From positions 1 to 47,365 of the forward strand of contig PSRN01000280.1 in the NCBI GenBank assembly GCA_003176075.1: DNA of 47,365 nt. The letters are read 5' to 3'. The DNA is from Bdellovibrio sp. (lineage in GTDB: Bacteria; Bdellovibrionota; Bdellovibrionia; Bdellovibrionales; Bdellovibrionaceae). Below are positions 33,493 through 40,168 of this stretch, in pieces. The notes under the pieces are model-generated. The model saw nothing but the letters and a program-made list of their open reading frames with translations, made no database searches and had not been told where the DNA came from. Position numbers and translations under genes: made by a program. The first letter of the stretch is position 1; each line of letters starts with the position of its first letter.

Positions 33493-34220
33493 TGGCGAAC
33501 GTTCTGTTTGACGAAATGTTCGACGAAGCCAAACGTGAATTCATCGAGGGAAACTATCTGATCGCCGAGCCCATCCTGAACCAGCTCATCCTTCGCAACA
33601 CGCGCAATCCCGAAGTTTTCCAAATGCTCGCCACCATTTATTACGACAAGGGCCAGTTCAATAAAGCGATCAGGACCTTCCGGCGGGCCTTGGAAATTGA
33701 TCCCACCTACACCGACGCCAGCGTCGGGCTGTCGATCATCCTCAACGACCTCGGCCGCTACGACGAAGGCCGACAGGTCTTCGAGGAGGCCCAGGGGCTT
33801 CTCGATCGTAAGAAAGGTCAGACCGACCCCTGGCTCGAGGAGAAACTGGCCTCCAAACACGAAGAGATCGCCGATCTTTATTTTCAATACCACCGGTACG
33901 CGGAATCCCTTGACCAATTGCTTAGAGCCCTTAAGCTGTCGACCCGGAAGACGGAAATTTCAATGCGCATGGCAGAGTGTTTTGTCAAATTAGGAGATTC
34001 CGACCGGGCCGTTCGGGAGCTTAAAGGCATCATCAAGGACTATCCGCAATATCTCCCGGCCCGCATCAAGATCGGACTGGTGTACTACAATATGGGCCTG
34101 ATGGCCGAGGCCACTGAACAGTGGGAAAACGTTCTTTACCGCGACCCGCACCATGCGGAAGCCAAGAAGCTGTTGAAGATGGCTCAGGCCGCCGGAATAA
34201 CCCAGGTCGGGGCGGTTTGA
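33492..34220 (+). CDS. TPR-repeat protein
   Basis: A 242-residue soluble protein made mostly of TPR helices: FDEAKREFIEGNYLIAEPIL, PEVFQMLATIYYDKGQFNKA, AESLDQLLRALKLSTRKTEI and ARIKIGLVYYNMGLMAEATE. There is no signal peptide. The ATG at 33492 shares a base with the bamD stop and has AGGGAGG upstream, so the two are co-translated. It is a probable scaffold protein with an unknown partner. Confidence 0.82.
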   Translation: MANVLFDEMFDEAKREFIEGNYLIAEPILNQLILRNTRNPEVFQMLATIYYDKGQFNKAIRTFRRALEIDPTYTDASVGLSIILNDLGRYDEGRQVFEEAQGLLDRKKGQTDPWLEEKLASKHEEIADLYFQYHRYAESLDQLLRALKLSTRKTEISMRMAECFVKLGDSDRAVRELKGIIKDYPQYLPARIKIGLVYYNMGLMAEATEQWENVLYRDPHHAEAKKLLKMAQAAGITQVGAV

Positions 34221-34226
34221 GGTCCT

Positions 34227-34745
34227 ATGAAGAATCTGCGGGGGGACTTGGTCCCATTCATGAAAAGCGAAGAAATTCACAAGGTGGTTCGCAACTTGGC
34301 CAGGCAAATCGAAATGGACTACGAGGGCAAAGAGATTATTTTCATTTGCCCCTTGCGGGGATCCATTCACCTGATGGCCGACTTGGCGAGGGAGGTTCGC
34401 CTCCCCCAGCAGATCGAGTTCGTCCACATGAAGGCGGGCAAGAAGGGCGGGACCATTTCCGTGATCAAGGATATTGGCATCGACATCGCCGGCAAGAATG
34501 TGATTATTGTCGAGGAGATCATTGATAGCGGCCGGACCTTGATATTTTTGCGGGACCGACTGCTGTTGGGTCGACCTGCTTCTTTGCGGATCTTAACCCT
34601 TTTGGACAAGCCGGCACGAAGAGACCTGCCGATTCAAGCCGATTACATCGGCAAGGTCATCGACGATCGCTACATCGTGGGATACGGCATGGACTCGGAA
34701 GAATCCGGCCGGCATTTCCCTGACATTTACTTTTTGGCGAATTGA
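34227..34745 (+). CDS. hpt: Hypoxanthine phosphoribosyltransferase
   Basis: Purine salvage: joins hypoxanthine (or guanine) to PRPP. A 172-residue protein. The PRPP loop is VIIVEEIIDSGRTL, near residues 91-104; the first acidic position, usually Asp, is Glu-Glu here. Other matches are ICPLRGSIHLMADL, the purine-binding IDDRYIVGYGMD, and the ending FPDIYFL. Cytoplasmic. It follows the TPR gene by 6 bases and probably shares its transcript. Confidence 0.9.
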   Translation: MKNLRGDLVPFMKSEEIHKVVRNLARQIEMDYEGKEIIFICPLRGSIHLMADLAREVRLPQQIEFVHMKAGKKGGTISVIKDIGIDIAGKNVIIVEEIIDSGRTLIFLRDRLLLGRPASLRILTLLDKPARRDLPIQADYIGKVIDDRYIVGYGMDSEESGRHFPDIYFLAN

Positions 34746-34751
34746 GGGGTC

Positions 34752-34829
34752 ATGTTTCAAAGACAACTCGTGATCGTTTTCTTGATCTCCGTGGTCCTTT
34801 TCTTTTTGATCAATGCGGTTGTCAGTTGA
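34752..34829 (+). CDS. 25-aa membrane peptide
   Basis: A small frame MFQRQLVIVFLISVVLFFLI, then NAVVS and stop. It has one hydrophobic helix after a positively charged start. GAGGGG, formed at the hpt stop, lies 4 bases before the ATG. Good ribosome-binding site, close spacing and a clean membrane segment support translation, but nothing shows its function. Confidence 0.5.
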   Translation: MFQRQLVIVFLISVVLFFLINAVVS

Positions 34830-34923
34830 GCGGTGGCCCTCCGCACTCCCATCGGATTGAGTCAGATTGATAACATCGCTACAAGAAACCGTGTCTAGGA
34901 TCTTAGTCCGGACACAAATCTGG

Positions 34924-34966
34924 TTGCTTTATACCCAATTTAGGTTTTATCTTACCCAAAATGGGT
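34924..34966 (+). promoter_or_regulatory. Promoter with two operator sites for the MNT/HEPN module
   Basis: TTGCTT (34924) and TTATCT (34947) are 17 bases apart. Two related palindromes, ACCCAATTTAGGT (34933-34945) and ACCCAAAATGGGT (34954-34966), start 21 bases apart, two helical turns. They lie in the spacer and at the expected transcription start. The downstream protein has a winged helix, so autorepression is likely. Confidence 0.55.
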
Positions 34967-35602
34967 GGAGTAAGAAAGAGAAACAAAATAAGAAAATTAA
35001 AGGCCAAGAAGGCCGGCGGTCTCGTGGATGCACTATTCACATCGACGCAGCAGAAAGTCTTCCGCCTGATTTTCGGTCAGCCAGACCGGAAGTTTTTCGC
35101 ACAAGAGCTAATTGATCTTTGTAGGGCCGGATCTGGCGCGGTCCAAAGAGAAATTGCCGCCCTTCTTGAGAGCGGCCTTGTGACGGCTGAAGTGATCGGA
35201 AAGCAAAAATACTATCAGGCAAACAAGGATTCACCGATTTTTGAAGAGCTTTTTCAAATCGTACAAAAGACCATCGGCCTGGCCGGGCCGATCAAGGATG
35301 CGCTTGAATCTCTCGGTACGCCAATCAAGCTAGCTTTTATCTTTGGATCGCTTGCAAAGGGCTCGGCAAAGTCGGGAAGCGATGTCGATGTGCTAGTGGT
35401 TTCGGATGGCGTCGCTCAAGACGAACTCTACGCTGCGTTAGAGCCCATAGAGCAAATTCTCGCTCGAAAAATAAATCCCCTATTGTATTCGTCTTCAGAA
35501 TTCAGAGACCGGGTAAATTCCAAAAACGCTTTTCTCGAGACGGTACTTTCGGGTGAACGCATTCCATTAGTTGGGGATGAAAATGTCATCACAGTTGGAT
35601 AA
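34961..35602 (+). CDS. Winged-helix plus MNT nucleotidyltransferase (antitoxin)
   Basis: A 213-residue protein. An N-terminal winged helix (DALFTSTQQKVFRLIFGQPD, then ELIDLCRAGSGAVQREIAAL) is followed by a minimal nucleotidyltransferase domain. The catalytic motif is FGSLAKGSAKSGSDVDVLVV, with G-S and D-x-D intact. MNT proteins in this setting modify and neutralise HEPN toxins by nucleotide transfer. The start is uncertain. ATG 34961 lies inside the second operator and would be nearly leaderless; GTG 35024 just before DALF is an alternative. It overlaps the HEPN gene by 20 bases. Confidence 0.82.
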   Translation: MGGVRKRNKIRKLKAKKAGGLVDALFTSTQQKVFRLIFGQPDRKFFAQELIDLCRAGSGAVQREIAALLESGLVTAEVIGKQKYYQANKDSPIFEELFQIVQKTIGLAGPIKDALESLGTPIKLAFIFGSLAKGSAKSGSDVDVLVVSDGVAQDELYAALEPIEQILARKINPLLYSSSEFRDRVNSKNAFLETVLSGERIPLVGDENVITVG

Positions 35603-36008
35603 TTTGGTTAGAATCGGCACACTTGAGAAAGAGAATCCCTCTCAGTCAGAGTTTGATGGCCTTTTCAAGGCAGGAAGTGCGAAGCTAAAAGATTCAGAAA
35701 GCAAGGCTTTGAGTCTTGAAAGCCGGTTTGAGCTCTCTTATGCTGCAGCTCACTCCTTTGCATTGGCTGCTTTGAGATGGCATGGTTACCGGCCTAAAAA
35801 TCGATATTCAGTTTTTCAGGCCCTCTCCCATACGACAAAAATGACGAAAATTGAGATTCGAGTACTGAGCGATGCGCACGAAAAACGGAACAGAAGCGCG
35901 TATGAAGGCATGTGGGAAGTCACCTCGGCAATGGTGGAAGCGATGATTCGCGCGACCAATGAGCTGCGTAATCAAATCGTGACACTCGGACCTGTCGGCG
36001 GGGAATAG
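35583..36008 (+). CDS. HEPN-domain protein (toxin of MNT/HEPN pair)
   Basis: A 141-residue all-helical protein: RFELSYAAAHSFALAALRWH, GYRPKNRYSVFQALSHT, then LSDAHEKRNRSAYEGMWEV. HEPN RNases carry an R-x4-6-H motif. Here the corresponding place is KRNRSAY with Tyr in place of His, close to the R-x4-Y form in which the Tyr is the target of the partner nucleotidyltransferase. GGGGAT precedes ATG 35583; ATG 35577 is possible. Its 3' end overlaps the convergent gene by 89 bases. Confidence 0.75.
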   Translation: MSSQLDNLVRIGTLEKENPSQSEFDGLFKAGSAKLKDSESKALSLESRFELSYAAAHSFALAALRWHGYRPKNRYSVFQALSHTTKMTKIEIRVLSDAHEKRNRSAYEGMWEVTSAMVEAMIRATNELRNQIVTLGPVGGE

Positions 36009-36540
36009 CTCGGTTTTGCGGAGCCTTCACGTGCTCCCAGATCATGGTGAATTCATCGCCTCCCATGCTCATGTACAGCCAAAGCTCCTCACGAGCGATA
36101 CGCGCCGGCGTCGATGAAACGTGATCTTGATGCATGTCTTGGTCGAGTGAGCATTCCGAAGCATTGCGTGGATTCACCCAAGTGACCTTGTCGATGAAAA
36201 AACCGGTATCAAACCGCCACTCACCGCGCCTTTCGCAAAAGCCTTCTTCGTTGCGCCGGTACCAACGAAGGATATCCGTTCCGTCAGCTTTGAACTCAAA
36301 GGTCACCAGCAAATTCGGGTTGAGATTGGGGTTCTCCTGGCCTTGATAGATATAGCGGACGTAGTGCCAACGCCCCAGCCACTCCGGAGGATGAAGAGGA
36401 TCGCGATTTTCGCCTACTTCGGGCACTTCAGGCATTTCGCGACTGTCGTGCATTTCGCCCATTATTGAAGACCCATGACTGGCACCCAAGAACGAAAAGA
36501 AAACTGACAGTGATATAAAAATTTGACGAGTGAAAAACAC
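35920..36540 (-). CDS. Secreted protein of unknown function
   Basis: About 206 residues. The GTG start at 36540 is backed by GGAGGGGG 4 bases upstream. Signal peptide FISLSVFFSFLGASHG. The body (WLGRWHYVRYIYQGQENPNL, FEFKADGTDILRWYRRNEEG, CERRGEWRFD) looks like a lipocalin-type beta barrel with a strand order W-Y..., D-G-T..., G-x-W. The final 30 or so residues are read from the strand opposite the HEPN gene. They may not be original, so the gene may have lost its true end when the MNT/HEPN module arrived. Confidence 0.65.
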   Translation of the reverse strand: MFFTRQIFISLSVFFSFLGASHGSSIMGEMHDSREMPEVPEVGENRDPLHPPEWLGRWHYVRYIYQGQENPNLNPNLLVTFEFKADGTDILRWYRRNEEGFCERRGEWRFDTGFFIDKVTWVNPRNASECSLDQDMHQDHVSSTPARIAREELWLYMSMGGDEFTMIWEHVKAPQNRAIPRRQVRVSRFDYAAHWSRESSLPPLPR

Positions 36541-36642
36541 GAACCCCCTCCAACTCTGTCTGACTAACAGACACCCCCGGCGAGCTGTCAATAACTTCAT
36601 CAACACTCTAGTTACCGTTTGGGCGCCCACAAGTCATTTTGA

Positions 36643-36664
36643 GACAAAAGTTTGATTTTTTGTC
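36643..36664. promoter_or_regulatory. Inverted repeat GACAAAA-N8-TTTTGTC upstream of flp
   Basis: Perfect 7-base arms around an 8-base spacer, about 90 bases before the flp start. It is in place to be an operator for the Tad cluster or a hairpin in the divergent region. No convincing sigma70 boxes were seen around it. Confidence 0.4.
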
Positions 36665-36751
36665 CGTCTTTCCAACGATGCGGCAAAATGGAGTTAACGG
36701 ATTAGTTTAACCCGCCGAATGGACATCGGCACTGTTATCGGAGAAACGAAA

Positions 36752-36952
36752 ATGAAACACTTAAAGGCTTTCGCTCAGCAGCTTTGGAAAGATGAATCAG
36801 GTCAAGGCATGGCCGAGTACGTTTTACTGATCGTGGTGATTATCGCTGTGGCCGCCGTTTTCAAGGATCCCATCATCAAGATGGTACAGGGCAAAATGCA
36901 GGTGGTCTCAGAAAAGTTTGGTAGCTTTGGCAACTCTGACATGGGGAACTGA
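36752..36952 (+). CDS. flp: Flp-family type IVb pilin
   Basis: A 66-residue pilin, the main fibre subunit of Tad pili used for adherence. The prepilin leader ends at Gly in DESG; the mature N-terminus QGMAEYVLLIVVIIAVAAVF has the required Glu at +5 followed by Tyr. The start at 36752 has GGAG upstream. It would be processed by the CpaA-like peptidase encoded at 37225. It is the first gene of the Tad cluster. Confidence 0.9.
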   Translation: MKHLKAFAQQLWKDESGQGMAEYVLLIVVIIAVAAVFKDPIIKMVQGKMQVVSEKFGSFGNSDMGN

Positions 36953-36993
36953 TTTCGCGACAGGCGCTCGCGCGCCAAAAAAGGGAGCTTTGC

Positions 36994-37185
36994 ATGATCC
37001 TCGAGTACATACTGCTCCTCACCCTGACGGTTGTGTTTGTCGTGTCGATCATTTTCCAGGGCCCCTTTGATGCATTCACCAATGCCGGACCGAAACTGGC
37101 GGCACGGGTCGAGAAAAATTTGATGACGGGCGACCTGTACCCCGTCAGCGCTCAGGGTGGGCCACTGAACTGGCAGGAGCATTGA
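36994..37185 (+). CDS. Small pilin-like membrane protein
   Basis: A 63-residue protein with an immediate hydrophobic helix (LEYILLLTLTVVFVVSIIF) carrying Glu-Tyr near its start, as in pseudopilins, then a short polar tail ending PLNWQEH. It lacks a visible leader peptide with a Gly cleavage site. GGGAG lies upstream of the ATG. Its place between flp and cpaA suggests a minor pilus component. Confidence 0.65.
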   Translation: MILEYILLLTLTVVFVVSIIFQGPFDAFTNAGPKLAARVEKNLMTGDLYPVSAQGGPLNWQEH

Positions 37186-37224
37186 CCTGGCAAGGAAATT
37201 TAACCCGCAAGAAAGGTGATTCCC

Positions 37225-37743
37225 ATGAACGGGGCCCTGGGATGGCAATCATTCATCGCAATCGGCCTGCTCAGCGCGGCGGTGATCGACGATTTGCGCT
37301 CCCGCAAGGTTCATAATTCACTGGTCCTCGTCAGCTTCTCGATTGCCTTGGTGTCCGCCTTGGTCTCCGCTTTTTTGACCCCTCAGACCGAGGTGGTCAC
37401 TCCCTTCCTGAGTTTCCTGGCTGCCATGGCCCTTGGGCTTCCGCTTTATGCGTTTCGCGTGATCGGTGGCGGCGATTACAAGCTGATGATGGCTGTATCT
37501 CCGTTGCTCTTGCCCGCGAGCTTACCGCAATTTTTTTTCGCCAGCCTGGCGTGGGGAGCACTGCTGGGACTGGTGCTGGCCGTTCAAGAGGGCCAGACAG
37601 GCGGTTCCGCGGCGGGGTCGACCTTTCGAAATATCGGCCAAATCCTGATGTTGCATCGGCCGGATCCTTCTTCGCTTCGTAAGATCCCTTTCACGGTCGG
37701 AATTTTCTTCGGCTATTTGAGCTTACTGCGCGGCGGGGGTTGA
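37225..37743 (+). CDS. cpaA: Prepilin peptidase CpaA/TadV
   Basis: An inner-membrane aspartic protease that cleaves Flp and pseudopilin leaders. A 172-residue protein with six or so hydrophobic segments. The two catalytic Asp are in VIDDLRSRKVHN (near the start) and GGGDYKLMMAV. The ATG at 37225 has AAAGG upstream; a GTG at 37216 is also open. Length fits the CpaA/TadV class, which lacks the methylase half of PilD. Confidence 0.88.
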   Translation: MNGALGWQSFIAIGLLSAAVIDDLRSRKVHNSLVLVSFSIALVSALVSAFLTPQTEVVTPFLSFLAAMALGLPLYAFRVIGGGDYKLMMAVSPLLLPASLPQFFFASLAWGALLGLVLAVQEGQTGGSAAGSTFRNIGQILMLHRPDPSSLRKIPFTVGIFFGYLSLLRGGG

Positions 37744-37766
37744 TCAGAAAACAGGGGGAGCTATCA

Positions 37767-38066
37767 GTGGAATCAAGGGAATCAAGCCGAGTCAGAATAC
37801 AGAAAGGGAAAGCCGAATGCGGCCAGGTGATTCTGGAGAACATTCTCTTGATGGTGGTCTTACTCGGGGTGGCTTCGGTCCTTGTGAAGAGCCTTATCGG
37901 TGCCGAAGCGGCCACGCAATTTACCGAAGGCCCTTGGGATATGCTGAACGGAATGATCCAGTGCGGGGTATGGAAACCCTGTGGCATCGGCCAGCCGGCA
38001 CCGGCTCTTCATCCCAATTCCGGGAATCGAATCCTTTCCTACGATCCGTTCACGGAGGGGCAATGA
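37767..38066 (+). CDS. Pseudopilin-like protein of the Tad cluster
   Basis: A 99-residue protein. A charged start is followed by CGQVILENILLMVVLLGVAS, a pilin-style hydrophobic helix with Glu at about position five after Gly. The mature tail has two Cys (QCGVWKPCG). GGGAG precedes the GTG start by 9 bases. A TTG at 37740, overlapping the cpaA stop, is an alternative. Its stop overlaps the next ATG. Likely a minor pilin. Confidence 0.65.
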   Translation: MESRESSRVRIQKGKAECGQVILENILLMVVLLGVASVLVKSLIGAEAATQFTEGPWDMLNGMIQCGVWKPCGIGQPAPALHPNSGNRILSYDPFTEGQ

Positions 38067-38680
38067 ATCACAGGTTCCACGAACGAGGCTTTATCATCCC
38101 CGATTTTATTTTTTCAATCCTCCTCGCGTCGGCTCTTGGCGTGCTGATGTTCTCAGTGAGCTACTCGTTGGCGGTTGTCGAAATCACCCAATATGTCAGT
38201 TACTCCATCGCCAGGGCGCACTTGGCAGGGAACAAGAGTTCCGCCGCTCAGAAACAAAAGGCCATGGCCAAGTACAATTCGCTGGTGAACAGCAGGTCCT
38301 CGCTCTCGCAAATTTATAAAAACGGTTGGTTTGAAGCGGCCAGACCTGATATTCGCGGCGGTCCCTCCGCCGACGGCCAGACTTTTAACCGGGACCTGGC
38401 GGGAGGCAGCGATAAACCCAGCCGGAACTGGTTTATCGGCGTCAGCATTCCACTCAACATCAAACTTCTGCAACTTCAATTGCCGCTTCTCGGGGACTCG
38501 GCCCCCAATCATCCGAATGGTTTTCTGACCCATATCAGCTCGATGTTGATCCGCGAGGTCTCAGAAGATGAATGCCGGAAATTCATGACCAGCCGGGGCG
38601 ATGCCCTCGGGCAGTTACCCTCGGGGCAACAATTTTATCGCAGAGACGCCTATGTGCCCTTGGAGGACAACGGATGTTGA
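38063..38680 (+). CDS. TadE-like pseudopilin
   Basis: A 205-residue protein. The N-terminus (GFIIPDFIFSILLASALGVL) is a TadE-type membrane helix, and the rest is extracytoplasmic. Two Cys appear near the C-terminus (DECRKF and the final C). Overlaps on both sides (ATGA with the previous gene, 7 bases with the next) show a tightly coupled operon. Confidence 0.7.
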   Translation: MNHRFHERGFIIPDFIFSILLASALGVLMFSVSYSLAVVEITQYVSYSIARAHLAGNKSSAAQKQKAMAKYNSLVNSRSSLSQIYKNGWFEAARPDIRGGPSADGQTFNRDLAGGSDKPSRNWFIGVSIPLNIKLLQLQLPLLGDSAPNHPNGFLTHISSMLIREVSEDECRKFMTSRGDALGQLPSGQQFYRRDAYVPLEDNGC

Positions 38681-39216
38681 AGACTCAACCCGAAACCCGA
38701 GTTCAATCCCAAGCCGGCACGGCTTCCATTGAAATGGTCCCCTTGCTGCTGCTCTTTGCGATGCTGTTCAATTTCACGCTGGGATTTTTCGGAATTATTC
38801 ATTCGGGAATTTTGCAAAACATTGCCGCCCGCAACTACGCGTTTGAGACCTTCCGCAATCGTCCCAATTTGGCTTATCTGCGCGATGAGATCAATTTGGA
38901 GCGGACCCTTGATCGCGAGATCCAGTCCAGGTACTCCCTTAAAAATTTGCGCTACCATGGCATCGTCGCCGAAAGCGGCGGCGAAGTTTGGCCAGTCACA
39001 AAGCGCCCGATCCGTTTCACCGACGTCGCGTCGCCAGACCCCAACCAAGCTCCAGCGTCGGACCACAAGCAGTTGGTCCGGCAGGTTCAGAGTACAGGCA
39101 AAGTTTCCGAAACCTTTACGGGGAAGACGGCCAGGGAAGATAAGTTCGGATTCAACGTGGTTTGGCTGCAAATTCTCTACGGCATTTGTTTAAAGGCGAG
39201 TTGCCGGCCCGAATGA
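38674..39216 (+). CDS. TadE-like pseudopilin
   Basis: A 180-residue protein. QAGTASIEMVPLLLLFAMLF matches the TadE opening (Gly, then Glu four or five residues on, and a hydrophobic helix). RNYAFETFRNR then begins the periplasmic part. It lies between the other TadE-like gene and cpaB. The final region carries two Cys (ICLKASC). Confidence 0.75.
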   Translation: MLKTQPETRVQSQAGTASIEMVPLLLLFAMLFNFTLGFFGIIHSGILQNIAARNYAFETFRNRPNLAYLRDEINLERTLDREIQSRYSLKNLRYHGIVAESGGEVWPVTKRPIRFTDVASPDPNQAPASDHKQLVRQVQSTGKVSETFTGKTAREDKFGFNVVWLQILYGICLKASCRPE

Positions 39217-39280
39217 TGCCGGGCCGGGGTGTTGTGAAACAAGGTCATGCAAGAGTGAAAGACTTTATAGGTGAAAGGCC

Positions 39281-40168
39281 ATGAATAACGAAACAAGAAC
39301 CCTTTGGATTTCCGTGGCGGCAGGCCTTTTTGCCATGTTTCTTGTTTACAGTTTTTTGCAAGAGCAGAAAGCGGAAATCATTAAACCTTACGGCGGATTG
39401 ATGAACGTGGTGGTCGCGGCCAAAGACATTCGCGAGATGGAGACGATTGACGATTCGATGATTGAGACGAAGGAAAAGCCCCAGAGTTTCGTCGAACCCG
39501 GCGCGATTCGAAATCCTGACGAAGTCGTCGGCCAGGTTTCAGTGGCCGCCGTCAAAAAGGGCGAACAGATCCTGCAAACCAAACTGCTGCAACCGGGGCC
39601 CCAGACAGGAATTTCAATGCAGGTTCAGCCGACTAAACGAGCCATCACCTTGCCGGTGAATGAGTACTCGGGCGTGGCCCGCTTAATCCGCCCCGGTGAC
39701 CGGGTCGATATCATCGCCGCCGTCGACGTCGGCAAAGGACCCAACCAGAAGCGCGAGGTGTCCACCATCCTGATGGACGTGCCCGTGCTCGCCACCGGGG
39801 TGAACGTCGTGAATAATATTCCCCGCGTCTTCGAGGTCGATGACTCCGCCAAGTCCGTAAATCAAATCACCCTCACCGGGGATAGCAAGTACGCCTCGGT
39901 GACCATCGAGGTCTCACCGAAGGAAGCCCAGGACCTCGTTTACTTGATGGCCACCGGTGGAGCGAACAATATCTACTTCACCTTGAAGAATCCCAATGAC
40001 CGCACCGGCCAGCCACGGCTGCCCTCTTCGACGGCCGAAGGCGTGACGGGTCGTCCGGTGATGGACCTGACCCCGGCGCCTTTGCCGCCTCCTTCCGCCC
40101 CAACCGTGGCGGCACCGGCCCCCCTGAAGGCCTCGCCGCGACCTCGCAAAGGATATCGGCCACTATGA
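39281..40168 (+). CDS. cpaB: Flp pilus assembly protein CpaB/RcpC
   Basis: A 295-residue periplasmic protein anchored by one N-terminal helix (TLWISVAAGLFAMFLVYSFL). The SAF domain (MNVVVAAKDIREMETIDDSM) and the RcpC/CpaB domain (RAITLPVNEYSGVARLIRPG, DRVDIIAAVDV) are clear. CpaB supports the outer-membrane secretin in this system. The Pro/Ala-rich tail (about 255-295) is probably disordered. Its stop overlaps cpaC. Confidence 0.9.
   Translation: MNNETRTLWISVAAGLFAMFLVYSFLQEQKAEIIKPYGGLMNVVVAAKDIREMETIDDSMIETKEKPQSFVEPGAIRNPDEVVGQVSVAAVKKGEQILQTKLLQPGPQTGISMQVQPTKRAITLPVNEYSGVARLIRPGDRVDIIAAVDVGKGPNQKREVSTILMDVPVLATGVNVVNNIPRVFEVDDSAKSVNQITLTGDSKYASVTIEVSPKEAQDLVYLMATGGANNIYFTLKNPNDRTGQPRLPSSTAEGVTGRPVMDLTPAPLPPPSAPTVAAPAPLKASPRPRKGYRPL

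Noticed and set aside
34961..34966. ATG at 34961 as the certain start of the MNT protein
   Set aside because: It lies inside a palindromic operator and almost at the predicted transcription start, so it is kept only as one option.
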